Shown: in pieces, positions 8,046 through 17,505 of the stretch | Layout: every line of letters starts with the position of its first letter | Position numbering within the stretch: the first letter of the stretch is position 1 | Assembly: GCA_028344675.1 (NCBI GenBank) | Contig: JAOMBT010000008.1 | Coordinates: forward strand, 1 to 37,052 | DNA from: Acidimicrobiaceae bacterium | GTDB lineage: Bacteria; Actinomycetota; Acidimicrobiia; Actinomarinales; Actinomarinaceae | Direction: 5' to 3' | Length of the DNA stretch: 37,052 bases | The notes under the pieces: generated by a model | The model's database searches: none | Seen by the model: only the letters and a program-made list of their open reading frames with translations | What the model was told of the DNA's origin: nothing | Translations under genes and position numbers: made by a program

Positions 8046-9105
8046 TTTTATTTAGCAAATAATTTAAAACCATATCACCAACTTCACTTGTACCCATCCC
8101 CATCTTTCCAGCAGAGAGAGATTCTAAGCCTATTGCCGTTTTTATAATTGCGTTCTCAATATCTTCAGAATATTGCTCTTCACCTAATTCTTTAACCATC
8201 ATGGCAGCTGCGCCAATACAAGCTAGGGGATTAATTACATTCTTATCTGTATATTTAGGCGCAGACCCTCCTATAGGCTCAAACATAGATGTTCCCTCAG
8301 GATTTATATTACCTCCAGCAGCAATTCCCATACCACCTTGAATCATTGCTCCAAGATCTGTAATAATATCTCCAAACATATTATCTGTAACAATCACATC
8401 AAACCATTCAGGATTTTTAACCATCCACATACATACCGCATCAACATGAGCATAATCTGTATCAATTTCTGGGTATTCTTTTGCTACATCATTAAATATT
8501 CTTTCCCACAAATCGTGAGCATAAGTTAAAACATTTGTTTTAGCACATAACGTAATTTTTTTACGATTATTGTTTTTTGTATATTCAAAGGCATACTTAA
8601 TACATCTATGTATTGCATAATAAGAATTAATTGATTCTTGGGTAGCAACTTCATTTTCTGTTCCATAATGTATATAACCTCCAGCTCCTGCATAAAGGCC
8701 TTCAGTATTTTCTCTTACAACAACAAAGTTTATATCTTCCGGACTTTTGTCAACTAGGGGAGTATCTACTCCTGGATATAAAATGACAGGTCTTAAATTT
8801 ATATATTGATCGAACTCTTTTCTTAATCTTAGAAGAATTCCCTGTTCAAGAATTCCAGGTTTTACATCAGGATGACCAATTGCACCTAGTAAAACCGCAT
8901 CAGAATTTTTAAATTGATCGATATCTTTATTTGTAACAAGTTCACCAGTTTTTAGATATCTATCTCCACCTAAATCATTATTTGTAAACTTGAATTTACT
9001 TCCATATTTTTCAGAAGATTTTTCTAATACTTTGATTGCTTCATTAACTACTTCTGGACCTGTACCGTCACCAGGGAGTGCTAATATGTTAAATTCTTTA
9101 TTCAT
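8038..9105 (-). CDS. leuB: 3-isopropylmalate dehydrogenase
   Basis: LeuB oxidises and decarboxylates 3-isopropylmalate to 2-oxoisocaproate with NAD+ in leucine synthesis. The 355-residue protein has the N-terminal [11 protein letters not shown], the substrate loop [15 protein letters not shown] with its arginines, [10 protein letters not shown], the metal-binding Asp cluster in [15 protein letters not shown], and the nucleotide loop [11 protein letters not shown]. Homoisocitrate or tartrate dehydrogenases share this fold, but the position next to leuA makes LeuB the best call. The start overlaps leuA by 4 nt and the end overlaps the nitroreductase gene by 8 nt. Confidence 0.93.
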   Translation of the reverse strand: MNKEFNILALPGDGTGPEVVNEAIKVLEKSSEKYGSKFKFTNNDLGGDRYLKTGELVTNKDIDQFKNSDAVLLGAIGHPDVKPGILEQGILLRLRKEFDQYINLRPVILYPGVDTPLVDKSPEDINFVVVRENTEGLYAGAGGYIHYGTENEVATQESINSYYAIHRCIKYAFEYTKNNNRKKITLCAKTNVLTYAHDLWERIFNDVAKEYPEIDTDYAHVDAVCMWMVKNPEWFDVIVTDNMFGDIITDLGAMIQGGMGIAAGGNINPEGTSMFEPIGGSAPKYTDKNVINPLACIGAAAMMVKELGEEQYSEDIENAIIKTAIGLESLSAGKMGMGTSEVGDMVLNYLLNKNE

Positions 9106-10592
9106 TTATTCAATGCATTTAAAAACGATTCGATAGAACCTTGAACAACATCTGTTGAGACAGCCCTTCCTTGCTTCATTAGGTGTCCATCATTTATAAT
9201 TGTAACAATTTCAGCTGTTGCATCTGAACCTTTAGTAATACTTTCAACTCTATAGTCAATAAGTGTTGCTTCGGACTTTAGTATTTTTTTCACAGCAGTA
9301 AAAGCAGCGTGGATCATGCCGTCCCCTGTAGCTTCTTCAGTAATTTCATTGTCTCCAACTTTAAGTGTAATTTTAGCAGAAGCGTATTCGTCTTTACTGT
9401 TGACTGATACAGATAATAATTTGGTTGAACTTTGATTAGTTTCAACTTGCCCAACTATAGCTCTTAATTCATTTTCAACAATTTCACCTTTTCTATCTGC
9501 TATTTTCTTAAAAGTATTAAATGCATTATCAAAAGAGTCATTATCAAGGTCTATATTTAAATTATCCAATGCATCTTTAAATCCAGCTCTTCCGGAGTGT
9601 TTACCGAGTATAATTTTTGCTTCTTGACCTACTGAGTCTGGTGACATAATTTCATATGTTGAAGTATTTCTTAGATATCCATGTTGATGTATGCCAGACT
9701 CATGGCTGAATGCATTTTTCCCAACTACCGCTTTATTGAATTGCACTGGGTATCCAGTCAATTTCGAAACTAGGCGCGAAGTTTCAAAAATTTCAGTGGT
9801 TTCAGCTTTAATCTCAACACCAAATTGATCCTGCCTGGTCTTTACAGCCATAATAATTTCTTCAGTAGAAGTATTACCAGCTCTCTCACCGATACCATTT
9901 ATTGCTCCTTCTATCTGTCTAGCTCCTGCGGTAATTGCTGTTAGAGAATTAGCAACTGCTAATCCTAAATCATTATGACAATGGGTAGAAATTATTACAT
10001 CTTCATTTCTACCTTTTACTTGTTCATATACTTGAGTTAACAGTTCAAGGTAGTCTTGAGGGGTAGCATAACCAACCGTATCTGGAACATTAATTGTTGT
10101 TGCTCCTTCTTCAACAGCAGTTTTAAGAACTTCAATTAAAAAATCTTTATCAGTTCTTGTTGCATCTTGTGCAGAAAATTCAATATTATCGCATAGATTC
10201 TTGGCATACTTTACAGATTCTCTTGTATCTTTAAGAATTTCTTCTTTAGTTTTTCGGAGCATATGCTCCATATGGATTTCAGAAGTAGATGTAAAAACGT
10301 GAATTCTTGAGTCTCTTGCAGCTTTTATTGCTTCCCAAGCTTGTTCAATATCATCTGGATGGCACCTAGCTAAAGATGCTATTGTTGAATTCTTAATATT
10401 TTGTGCAATTAAATTTACACCTTCCCAATCACCTGGAGATGATGCAGCAAATCCAGCTTCTATAACGTCAACTTTTAATTTTTCTAACTGCTGTGCAATC
10501 AAGAGCTTTTCAGATGGTGTTAGTGCAATACCAGGACTTTGCTCACCGTCTCTTAATGTCGTATCGAAAATTATTAATTTATCATTACTCAT
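9102..10592 (-). CDS. leuA: 2-isopropylmalate synthase
   Basis: LeuA condenses acetyl-CoA with 2-oxoisovalerate, the first committed step to leucine. The 496-residue protein starts with the TIM-barrel signature [13 protein letters not shown] (Asp10, Arg14, Glu17), carries the metal-binding HCHNDLG with His204/His206 and Asn/Asp next to it, and has the linker motif [10 protein letters not shown]. Residues from about 365 to the end form the LeuA regulatory domain that normally binds leucine, so feedback inhibition is likely. The length fits the standard bacterial type with regulatory domain. Four-nt overlaps with ilvC upstream and leuB downstream indicate coupled translation. Citramalate synthase is the main alternative and is less likely here. 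Confidence 0.93.
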   Translation of the reverse strand: MSNDKLIIFDTTLRDGEQSPGIALTPSEKLLIAQQLEKLKVDVIEAGFAASSPGDWEGVNLIAQNIKNSTIASLARCHPDDIEQAWEAIKAARDSRIHVFTSTSEIHMEHMLRKTKEEILKDTRESVKYAKNLCDNIEFSAQDATRTDKDFLIEVLKTAVEEGATTINVPDTVGYATPQDYLELLTQVYEQVKGRNEDVIISTHCHNDLGLAVANSLTAITAGARQIEGAINGIGERAGNTSTEEIIMAVKTRQDQFGVEIKAETTEIFETSRLVSKLTGYPVQFNKAVVGKNAFSHESGIHQHGYLRNTSTYEIMSPDSVGQEAKIILGKHSGRAGFKDALDNLNIDLDNDSFDNAFNTFKKIADRKGEIVENELRAIVGQVETNQSSTKLLSVSVNSKDEYASAKITLKVGDNEITEEATGDGMIHAAFTAVKKILKSEATLIDYRVESITKGSDATAEIVTIINDGHLMKQGRAVSTDVVQGSIESFLNALNK

Positions 10593-11605
10593 TTATCTTT
10601 AGCTACATCCTTTGCGTCAAGAAAGGGCATCATATTCCTTAAGCTCTTTCCTATCTCTTCAATTTGATGCTTCGAAGCCTCTTCTCTTTTTTCGTTAAGA
10701 AAAGGGGAGCCCTCTCTAGCTTGTGCCATCCACTCTTTTGCGAATGCTCCTGATTGAATTTCTCCTAATACTTTTTTCATTTCTTTTTTTGTGTCATTAT
10801 TGATAATCCTTGAGCCCCTAGAAAAGTCACCATATTCTGCTGTGTCAGAAATAGAGTGTCTCATCCATTCGAAGCCACCTTCGTACATTAAATCAACTAT
10901 AAGCTTAACTTCATGTAATGTTTCGAAATAAGCACTTTCAGGTTGATATCCAGCTTCAACAAGAGTCTCAAAACCATTTTTTATAAGTTCAGTTAATCCT
11001 CCACATAACACAACTTGTTCACCAAATAAATCTGTTTCAGTTTCCTCTTTAAATGTAGTATTTAAAATACCTGCTCTACCACCTCCGATAGCAGAAGCAT
11101 AAGAAAGGGCAATCTCTTGGGTATTTCCTGAAGTATCTTTATCTACAGCAACCAGACATGGCATACCGCTACCTTCTGAATAAGTTCTTCTTAATAAGTG
11201 ACCTGGACCCTTTGGGGCTACCATAGCAACTGACAAATCTTCCCTTGGTACAATTTCATTGAAGTGAATATTAAAACCATGGGCGAACAATAAAGTTGAA
11301 CCTTCTTTCATATGCTCAGCAATATCAGAGTTGTAAACATCTGCCATAACTTGATCTGGGAGAAGTAGCATTACAACATCAGAATTCTTTGTTGCGTTCT
11401 CAAGGTTTTCGACATTAAGTCCCATATCTTTAGCTCGTTCAAAAGATGATGAATCTTCTCTTAAGCCAACAGTTACTTCTACTCCTGATTCATGAAGATT
11501 TAATGCATGTGCATGACCCTGACTACCAAATCCAATAACTGCAACTTTTAGATTTTTTATTAAATCTTGATTAATTGATGAATCATAAATTATTTTTGTT
11601 TCCAT
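10589..11605 (-). CDS. ilvC: Ketol-acid reductoisomerase (class I)
   Basis: IlvC isomerises and reduces acetolactate or acetohydroxybutyrate in valine and isoleucine synthesis, using Mg2+ and NADPH. The 338-residue length is that of class I enzymes. The Rossmann loop [12 protein letters not shown] lies at residues 25-36, followed by GLREDSSSF, whose Arg and Ser residues suit NADPH binding. The [13 protein letters not shown] block and the acidic [12 protein letters not shown] and [14 protein letters not shown] helices carry the metal-binding carboxylates. The gene starts 9 nt after ilvN, the widest internal gap of the array, and has its own good ribosome binding site. Confidence 0.96.
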   Translation of the reverse strand: METKIIYDSSINQDLIKNLKVAVIGFGSQGHAHALNLHESGVEVTVGLREDSSSFERAKDMGLNVENLENATKNSDVVMLLLPDQVMADVYNSDIAEHMKEGSTLLFAHGFNIHFNEIVPREDLSVAMVAPKGPGHLLRRTYSEGSGMPCLVAVDKDTSGNTQEIALSYASAIGGGRAGILNTTFKEETETDLFGEQVVLCGGLTELIKNGFETLVEAGYQPESAYFETLHEVKLIVDLMYEGGFEWMRHSISDTAEYGDFSRGSRIINNDTKKEMKKVLGEIQSGAFAKEWMAQAREGSPFLNEKREEASKHQIEEIGKSLRNMMPFLDAKDVAKDK

Positions 11606-11610
11606 ATTGT

Positions 11611-11616
11611 CTCCTT
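11611..11616 (-). promoter_or_regulatory. Shine-Dalgarno site of ilvC
   Basis: On the minus strand AAGGAG stands 5 nt before the ilvC ATG and overlaps the stop codon of ilvN. It is one of few strong Shine-Dalgarno sites in the window, where most starts sit inside the preceding gene. It fixes the ilvC start and suggests ilvC is translated more strongly than its neighbours, as is common for this enzyme. Confidence 0.8.
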
Positions 11617-12088
11617 ATAGATTTGATTGTACTGCTATTCTTCCGCCTCTTACCATTTCTATAATTCCAAATGGTTTCATTAATTTTTCAAATTTATTTA
11701 ACTCTTTAGACGATTCTGTTAATTCAAAAATTGCATAATCTTGACCTACATCAACAGATTTTGCACCTACTAAGTTTGCTTTCTCAATTACAGAAGTTTG
11801 AGTCTCCTTGTTTATTGATACTTTAAGTAAAAGTACTTCAGTTTCAATAGTCATTTCAGGATCTAATTCAACTATTTTTATAACATTTACTAATTTATTA
11901 AGTTGTTTTTTCACTTGTTCTACTGCATCTAGTTCAGTGACAATTGTCATTTTAGACCTACCTTCGATATGGGTTGGACCAACTGATAATGATTTAATAT
12001 TAAAACCTCTTCGTGAGATTGTTGAAGAAACCCTCGCAAGTACACCAGGCTTGTCTTCGACTAAAACAGATAATATTCTTTCATTCAT
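11615..12088 (-). CDS. ilvN: Acetolactate synthase small (regulatory) subunit
   Basis: The 157-residue protein is the regulatory partner of IlvB. The N-terminal ACT domain begins at once with ILSVLVEDKPGVLARVSSTI and continues through RRGFNIKSLSVGPT, the loop where valine binds at the subunit interface. The C-terminal half (about 80-157) is the second ACT-like domain needed for activating the catalytic subunit, so both halves are present and length is normal. The start overlaps ilvB by 4 nt, giving coupled, near equimolar synthesis. Valine feedback is expected from the family, not shown by the sequence alone. Confidence 0.95.
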   Translation of the reverse strand: MNERILSVLVEDKPGVLARVSSTISRRGFNIKSLSVGPTHIEGRSKMTIVTELDAVEQVKKQLNKLVNVIKIVELDPEMTIETEVLLLKVSINKETQTSVIEKANLVGAKSVDVGQDYAIFELTESSKELNKFEKLMKPFGIIEMVRGGRIAVQSNL

Positions 12089-13797
12089 AACTGTTTCAAA
12101 TCTTCTTTATTCATAATAATTTGATCGTTACTTCCACCAGCAGGAACCATAGGAAAGACCATATCTTCAGGATCAACTACACAATCAATTAACACAGGTT
12201 TGTCGTTTATATTTAACATTTCATTAAATATTTTTTTAACATCATCTTTTTTTGTCATCCTTAGACCAATAGCACCCATAGATTCTGCAAGTTTTACATA
12301 GTCGGGTGTGTGATGTGTTAGTTCAGACGCAGAAAATTTACTTTTGTAAAATATTTTTTGCCATTGACGTACCATGCCGTGGTTCCCATTATTGAAAACT
12401 ACAATTTTAATAGGAATATTTTCAGTTGAAGCTGTTATAAGCTCTTGGCATGTCATTTGAAAACACCCATCACCATCTAGAGCTAAAACTAATTTATCTG
12501 GAAATGCTGTCTGAGCTCCAATTGCAGCTGGTAATGAGTATCCCATTGTGCCAAGACCACCAGAATTTAACCAAGTATTAGGTTCGGTAAAATTCCAATG
12601 TTGAGAAATCCACATTTGATGTTGTCCAACACCCGATACAACCACAGCTTCTTCTTCTGTGAGGTTTTGAAGCTGCTCTAAAACATAAGGAACCTTTAAT
12701 GGTCCGTCATCCTTCTGATCATAGGATAGTGGAAAGTTCTGTTTCATTTCTTTCAAATCACTAACCCAGTTATCAGTATCTAAGTCAGAGCCTTCTAATG
12801 CTTTTGTTAAACCAATCAAGACACTCTTAGCATCTCCTACAATTGGTACTTCAGCCTCTCGAACTTTACCTATTTCTGCAGGGTCTATATCTGCATGAAT
12901 TACTTTTGCATTTTGTGCAAAAAATTCGGGGTTTGCAGTAACGCGGTCATCAAATCTAACACCAATAGCAATCAATAAATCTGAATTCTGTATTGAGGTA
13001 GTAGCAGTATAATTTCCGTGCATACCTGGCATTTCTAAGCAGAGTTCATGTCCATCTGGAAATGCACCTCTTCCCATTAAAGTTGTGACAACTGGTATAT
13101 TGTGTGTAGTCGCTAAGTTATAAAGTTCTTTGTGAGACTTAGAATGAATTATTCCGCCTCCTACATAAAGTATTGGTTTTTTTGATGATTTTATCAAAGC
13201 AGCAGCTTGTTGAATCATTTTTGGATTTGGCTCTAAGGTTGGTTTGTAACCAGGAAGATCCAAAGTCTTAGGCTCTACCCAGCTTGTTTTTTGATTTAGA
13301 ATATCTTTTGGAATATCTACTAATACAGGTCCAGGCCTTCCAGAAGTTGCAATATACTTAGCTTCCTTTAGGACTTGAGGTATTTCAGTCGCATCAGTAA
13401 TTAAATAATTGTGCTTAGTAGCTACCATTGACAATCCTACGGTATATGCCTCCTGAAAAGCATCATTACCAATAGCAGTTGAGGCTACTTGGCCAGTGAT
13501 TGCTAATAAAGGAGTAGAGTCCATGAGTGCATTTGCTAGTGGGGTAATAAGGTTTGTAGCACCAGGACCTGAAGTAGCAATAACAACTCCGAGTTCTCCT
13601 GTGGCTTGAGCATAGCCCTCAGCCATATGACCAGCTCCTTGTTCATGTCTTGCTAAGATGTGTCTTATTGGACTATCATAAAGCGGATCGTAAGCTGGAA
13701 GAATAGCTCCACCAGGAAGTCCAAAGACTGTAGAAACATTTAAATACTCTAAGCTTCTTACAATTAGTTCAGCTCCAGTTAGTAATTCTTTTGTCAT
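12085..13797 (-). CDS. ilvB: Acetolactate synthase large (catalytic) subunit
   Basis: IlvB joins two pyruvates, or pyruvate and 2-oxobutyrate, using thiamine diphosphate. The 570-residue protein has the pyrimidine-binding domain with catalytic Glu52 (ARHEQGAGHMAEGYA), the FAD/central domain near 190-350, and the ThDP-Mg motif GDGCF at 442-446 running to the NNGNHG loop. The motif GQHQMWISQHW at about 391-401 and the C-terminal PMVPAGGSNDQI are typical of acetolactate synthases rather than oxalyl-CoA decarboxylase or pyruvate oxidase. It is the first structural gene behind the leader peptide and terminator at 13822-13922. Only a weak AG-rich Shine-Dalgarno candidate (AGAAAG) precedes the ATG. 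Confidence 0.96.
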   Translation of the reverse strand: MTKELLTGAELIVRSLEYLNVSTVFGLPGGAILPAYDPLYDSPIRHILARHEQGAGHMAEGYAQATGELGVVIATSGPGATNLITPLANALMDSTPLLAITGQVASTAIGNDAFQEAYTVGLSMVATKHNYLITDATEIPQVLKEAKYIATSGRPGPVLVDIPKDILNQKTSWVEPKTLDLPGYKPTLEPNPKMIQQAAALIKSSKKPILYVGGGIIHSKSHKELYNLATTHNIPVVTTLMGRGAFPDGHELCLEMPGMHGNYTATTSIQNSDLLIAIGVRFDDRVTANPEFFAQNAKVIHADIDPAEIGKVREAEVPIVGDAKSVLIGLTKALEGSDLDTDNWVSDLKEMKQNFPLSYDQKDDGPLKVPYVLEQLQNLTEEEAVVVSGVGQHQMWISQHWNFTEPNTWLNSGGLGTMGYSLPAAIGAQTAFPDKLVLALDGDGCFQMTCQELITASTENIPIKIVVFNNGNHGMVRQWQKIFYKSKFSASELTHHTPDYVKLAESMGAIGLRMTKKDDVKKIFNEMLNINDKPVLIDCVVDPEDMVFPMVPAGGSNDQIIMNKEDLKQL

Positions 13798-13821
13798 AAT
13801 ATAACTTTTCTTTCTATTAGT

Positions 13822-13872
13822 AAAAAAAAACCCCCCTTCTTTGGGAGGCGCTCATAACAGCAAAATGAGCGC
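13822..13872 (-). terminator. Attenuator: stem-loop plus intrinsic terminator ahead of ilvB
   Basis: Two hairpins lie between leader peptide and ilvB, read on the minus strand. The first pairs GCGCTCAT (13865-13872) with ATGAGCGC (13848-13855) around a 9-nt loop. The second pairs CCTCCC (13843-13848) with GGGGGG (13831-13836), one pair being T-G, around a 6-nt loop, and is followed by nine Ts (13822-13830). The second is a textbook intrinsic terminator inside the 5' leader, so it must be read through for ilvB expression. The hairpins share base 13848, and the first begins in the leader stop codon. A ribosome that reaches the stop codon would cover the first hairpin. Which pairing acts as antiterminator is not settled. 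Confidence 0.85.
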
Positions 13873-13922
13873 TAATTAAGTAATAGCACTAATACTGAAA
13901 TGAATACAGCTAAATTTTTCAT
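13872..13922 (-). CDS. Branched-chain amino acid leader peptide (ilv attenuator)
   Basis: The frame from ATG 13922 to TAG 13872 encodes 16 residues, MKNLAVFISVLVLLLN. Nine of them are Leu (5), Val (3) or Ile (1), with VLVLLL just before the stop. An intrinsic terminator follows at once and ilvB begins 74 nt after the stop codon. This is the layout of ribosome-mediated transcription attenuation known for ilv and leu operons: scarce charged Leu/Val/Ile tRNA stalls the ribosome in the control codons and lets polymerase pass the terminator. The regulatory mode is inferred from that architecture. A -10-like TATAGT ends 8 nt before the ATG, so the transcript may start at or within 1 nt of this ATG. 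No symbol is given because naming varies. Confidence 0.85.
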   Translation of the reverse strand: MKNLAVFISVLVLLLN

Positions 13923-13929
13923 TAAAATA

Positions 13930-13937
13930 ACTATAGT
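13930..13937. promoter_or_regulatory. Shared palindromic -10 element between the ilv array and queG
   Basis: ACTATAGT is its own reverse complement and offers TATAGT as a -10 hexamer on both strands. On the minus strand it sits so that transcription would begin at 13922-13923, at the leader peptide ATG. On the plus strand it would begin near 13944, about 8 nt before the queG ATG. The minus-strand -35 candidate GTTTCA (13953-13958, 17-nt spacer) matches the consensus at only three positions and lies inside queG. The plus-strand -35 is poorer. This is an inference from spacing; no other strong hexamer pair was seen in this 154-nt intergenic space. Confidence 0.45.
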
Positions 13938-13951
13938 AAAGGCTAAGAAAA

Positions 13952-15046
13952 ATGAAACATATAAATCTTAATAATTTACTTATTGAAAATTCATTAATTT
14001 TGCCTAAAGAGGTGAGATTAGGTATTGTTTCATTGCCTTCAGGATTAAGTTTTTCTGAAAAAATTAAAAAAATTAAAAAACAAAATAAACATGCGAATAT
14101 GAAATTTACATTTTCAAATCCTGATTATTCTGGAAAAGCAGATAAATTTGAATGGGCAAATTCTGCTATTGTCTTTACTTTTGATTATAAGCAGAGCAAA
14201 CAAAACTCCTACTTAGCGTCAAAAGGTTCTGGCAAAATAGCAGCATTTGCTGAACAAGATTATTATCAACCTTTGAAAAAAATTACTAGTGAATTTGAAA
14301 ATCTTTTTTCTAAGCTAAATTATAAATTCTATACATTTATTGACAATCCAAACCACTATGACAGAACCTTTTTTGAAGTTTCAGGTTTAGGTTGGCAAGG
14401 TAAAAGTACCATGATGCTAAGTCCTGGAATCGGACCATGGCAACTACTTGGAACTATGTACTCAGACCAGCACTTTGAACCAACTCAGTCACAAAATTAT
14501 TCATGCGGGGAATGCAATCTTTGTCAAATATCCTGTCCAACTGGTGCATTGGATGAAGATTATGTTTTAGATGCGAATAAATGTCTTTCTTATTGGCTTC
14601 AATCTCCAGAAACCATTCCGTATGATATTAGATCTGCTGTAGGTAACAGATTTTATGGTTGCGATGAGTGTCTAGTATCATGCCCTCCTGGCCAAAACAA
14701 CAATTTAACTATTACTAAAAATAATTCTCATGAAGTCGATCTTGAAAAAATAATTATTTCAATAAATGAAGACCTTTTAGATGCATATGGTTGGTTTTAT
14801 ATACCTAAAAGAAATGCTAATTATCTTAAGAGGAATGCAATCATTGCATTAAGCAATAATCCTAAGAATGATACGTATAAATTTTACCTTAAACATTATA
14901 AAACCTTGTCTGATGATTTAAAGATTTACATTTTATGGGGATTGTGGAAATTAGGAAAGATTAATGATATTGGATATTTAATGGATAAAGAAGATAATAA
15001 AGATTTAAAACTTGAATATGAAAAATTAAAAAGTATGACTTCCTAG
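13952..15046 (+). CDS. queG: Epoxyqueuosine reductase QueG
   Basis: QueG reduces epoxyqueuosine to queuosine in the anticodon wobble position of tRNA, using cobalamin and two [4Fe-4S] clusters. The 364-residue protein has the ferredoxin-like cluster motif CGECNLCQISCPTGAL, a fourth Cys in ANKCLSYW, and the second motif YGCDECLVSCPPGQN. Upstream, GWQGKSTMMLSPGIGPW corresponds to the conserved GWxGKxxxLxxxxxG block, and LGTMYSD to the following strand. The C-terminal part (about 265-364) is helical and HEAT-like, as in the family. It is the first plus-strand gene and diverges from the ilv array. Confidence 0.92.
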   Translation: MKHINLNNLLIENSLILPKEVRLGIVSLPSGLSFSEKIKKIKKQNKHANMKFTFSNPDYSGKADKFEWANSAIVFTFDYKQSKQNSYLASKGSGKIAAFAEQDYYQPLKKITSEFENLFSKLNYKFYTFIDNPNHYDRTFFEVSGLGWQGKSTMMLSPGIGPWQLLGTMYSDQHFEPTQSQNYSCGECNLCQISCPTGALDEDYVLDANKCLSYWLQSPETIPYDIRSAVGNRFYGCDECLVSCPPGQNNNLTITKNNSHEVDLEKIIISINEDLLDAYGWFYIPKRNANYLKRNAIIALSNNPKNDTYKFYLKHYKTLSDDLKIYILWGLWKLGKINDIGYLMDKEDNKDLKLEYEKLKSMTS

Positions 15047-15069
15047 ATTAAATAATCTATTCTTATTCT

Positions 15070-16731
15070 ATGAAAAAAATATCTGATGATGTCACACAAG
15101 GTATAAATAAATCTGCCGCAAGAGCAATGTTGAGAGCTGTAGGCTTGAAAGATGATGACTTTAATAAATTTCAAGTAGGAGTAGTTTCTGCTGGAAATGA
15201 AGTTACTCCGTGTAATTTAACTGGACCAGAGTTATCAGAATACGCAAAAAAAGGTGTAAATGGCCCTGATTCAGCTGCATTAATTTTTTCAACTATAGCT
15301 GTATCAGATGGTATTTCTATGGGCCATGAAGGCATGAGAGCTTCGTTAGTTTCTAGAGAAGTGATAGCTGATTCTGTAGAACTGGTTATGCACGCAGAGC
15401 GTTTTGATGGAATGGTAACCATTGCTGGATGTGATAAATCTTTACCTGGTATGCTAATGGCTGCTGGAAGGATTAATAGGCCAGCTATATTCCTATACGG
15501 AGGTAGTAGTTTACCAGGGGAGTACCAAGGTAAAGATATTTCAATTGTTGATGTCTTTGAAGGTATAGGTGCTTATGAAAAAGGAATTATTACGAAAGAA
15601 GATTTGTACAACATAGAGTGTGCAGCCTGTCCTGGCATCGGTTCTTGTGCAGGTATGTTCACAGCAAACACAATGGCTTCTGTTGGAGAAGCGATTGGGA
15701 TGAGTTTACCAGGCACTGCAGCAATTCCTGCTGTAGATTCTAAATTAAGAGAAGCTGCTGTAAAGTCAGGCGAGCAATTAAATTATCTTTTAAAAAATGA
15801 TATAAAGCCAAGTGACATCATGACAGAGGAAGCTTTTAATAATGCAATTGTGACAGTATTGGCATTAGGTGGAAGCACAAATGCAGTTCTTCACCTTTTA
15901 GCTATTGCTTATGAAACTGGAGTTAGTTTAACTATCGATAAGTTTGATCAACTTAGTAGAAACGTTCCTCACCTTGCAGACATGAAGCCATTTGGAAAAT
16001 ATCATATGGTAAATTTAAATGAAATTGGAGGCGTTCCAATTGTGTCTAAGATTCTATTAGAGAATGATTTAATAGATCCTAATTGCTTAACTGTAACAGG
16101 TAAAACAGTTGGAGAAAATTTGGAGAACATTCAAATTCCTAAAAACCAAAATGTTATTAGTTTTCCCGATAATCCAATTTCAAGTGAAGGAGGCATTGCA
16201 GTACTAAAAGGAAGCTTGTCTCCAAAAGGTTCTGTTGTAAAAACTGCCGGTATTGAAATAAATAATTTTTCTGGCCCAGCAAATGTATTTAACAGTGAAC
16301 AAGAAGCTTTGGATGCCTTATTCAATAATCAAATATCCAAAGGGGAAGTTGTTGTAATTCGTAATGAAGGACCTAAAGGTGGTCCTGGCATGAGAGAAAT
16401 GTTACAGATTACTGCTGCAATAAAAGGTGCTGGTTTAGGTAAAGATGTACTTTTAATTACTGATGGAAGATTTTCTGGAGGCACAACGGGACTTTGTATT
16501 GGGCACGTTTCTCCCGAGGGTTTTGACAAAGGTCCTATATCAATTTGTGAAAATGGAGATATTATCACACTTGATATTGAAGAAAGAACACTCAACCTAG
16601 AAATTAATCAAGATGAAATAGAAAAAAGGTTAGAAAATATTAAACTGCCCTCTCCAAGATACAAATCAGGTGTTCTTCATAAGTACTCCAAGCTTGTAAG
16701 CGGTTCTGATACGGGTGCTGTTACAAATTAA
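15070..16731 (+). CDS. ilvD: Dihydroxy-acid dehydratase
   Basis: IlvD dehydrates 2,3-dihydroxy-isovalerate or -methylvalerate to the 2-oxo acid, completing the pathway whose earlier enzymes (IlvBN, IlvC) are on the opposite strand. The 553-residue protein has the Fe-S cysteines in [13 protein letters not shown] and [19 protein letters not shown], the [19 protein letters not shown] block with its catalytic Ser, and the [12 protein letters not shown] motif. The start is supported by the family N-terminus, ending in [11 protein letters not shown]. It begins 23 nt after queG, and the metallophosphoesterase gene starts 3 nt after its stop. 6-phosphogluconate dehydratase shares the fold but differs around the cluster motif. 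Confidence 0.96.
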   Translation: MKKISDDVTQGINKSAARAMLRAVGLKDDDFNKFQVGVVSAGNEVTPCNLTGPELSEYAKKGVNGPDSAALIFSTIAVSDGISMGHEGMRASLVSREVIADSVELVMHAERFDGMVTIAGCDKSLPGMLMAAGRINRPAIFLYGGSSLPGEYQGKDISIVDVFEGIGAYEKGIITKEDLYNIECAACPGIGSCAGMFTANTMASVGEAIGMSLPGTAAIPAVDSKLREAAVKSGEQLNYLLKNDIKPSDIMTEEAFNNAIVTVLALGGSTNAVLHLLAIAYETGVSLTIDKFDQLSRNVPHLADMKPFGKYHMVNLNEIGGVPIVSKILLENDLIDPNCLTVTGKTVGENLENIQIPKNQNVISFPDNPISSEGGIAVLKGSLSPKGSVVKTAGIEINNFSGPANVFNSEQEALDALFNNQISKGEVVVIRNEGPKGGPGMREMLQITAAIKGAGLGKDVLLITDGRFSGGTTGLCIGHVSPEGFDKGPISICENGDIITLDIEERTLNLEINQDEIEKRLENIKLPSPRYKSGVLHKYSKLVSGSDTGAVTN

Positions 16732-16734
16732 TAG

Positions 16735-17505
16735 ATGATATTTATTTCTGACGTTCACTATCAATTAGATTATTTAAGTAGTTTGCCAAAAAATAAAGGG
16801 CCAGTTGTTATATTAGGTGATTTATTAAATTGGATTGATTATAGAAATGGTGAGGGAATAGCTAAAGAAGTTTTTGGTTTAGAAAATGTACAGAAACTTA
16901 TAGATTTAAGAAAACAACATAAGTTTAAAGAAAGAAAAGAACTCTGGAAAAATTTATATTCTAATGAGCCAGAAATCATAATGAAAAAAATGAGCGAATC
17001 TATAGCAAATCAGTATCATGAAGTTTTTACAATATTAAAAAAGTATGATGTTTGGTTCATTCCTGGAAATGTTGACGATGTTGATATTATGAATACTTAT
17101 ACATCAACTTCTATAAATAATGTTGATGGACTTTTAATCGAGCATAGTGGTGTTAATTTGGGTTTCGCTGGTGGCGGGGTGCCTACTCCCATAAATGCAA
17201 GGGGTGAAATTAGTGAAAGTGCATTTTCACAAAAATTAAGTAACCTTAATCAAGCTGAAATTATCTGTTCTCATGCACCACCATATATAAATGAATTAAT
17301 GACTGATGTTGTTACAAATAAAATTGAACAAGGTTGGAAAAGTCTGTTGAATTTTATTGAAATAAATCATCCAAGATTTTCACTTTTTGGTGATGTTCAT
17401 CAGCCCAAAGCTTCAACCTGGAGAGTTAATAATACAACTTGTATGAATATTGGTTACTTTAGAGCCACTAACCAATATTTAGAATTATCATCAATAATAT
17501 TATGA
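16735..17505 (+). CDS. Calcineurin-like metallophosphoesterase
   Basis: The 256-residue protein carries the metal-binding motifs of the superfamily in order: SDVH (Asp6, His8), GDLLNW (Asp29), GNVDD (about 114-118), SHAPP, and GDVH near the C-terminus, where GHxH is usual. The family hydrolyses phosphate esters or phosphodiesters at a two-metal centre; the substrate here cannot be predicted. A charged helical insertion between motifs II and III (about 45-95) is likely to form a cap. It begins 3 nt after ilvD and overlaps the ROK kinase gene by 4 nt. The replacement of Gly-His by Gly-Asp in the last motif is a modest variation. Confidence 0.85.
   Translation: MIFISDVHYQLDYLSSLPKNKGPVVILGDLLNWIDYRNGEGIAKEVFGLENVQKLIDLRKQHKFKERKELWKNLYSNEPEIIMKKMSESIANQYHEVFTILKKYDVWFIPGNVDDVDIMNTYTSTSINNVDGLLIEHSGVNLGFAGGGVPTPINARGEISESAFSQKLSNLNQAEIICSHAPPYINELMTDVVTNKIEQGWKSLLNFIEINHPRFSLFGDVHQPKASTWRVNNTTCMNIGYFRATNQYLELSSIIL

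Noticed and set aside
13798-13930. T-box riboswitch upstream of ilvB
   Set aside because: The leader is only about 125 nt, has no T-box-like conserved block or specifier stem, and is well explained by a leader peptide plus terminator.
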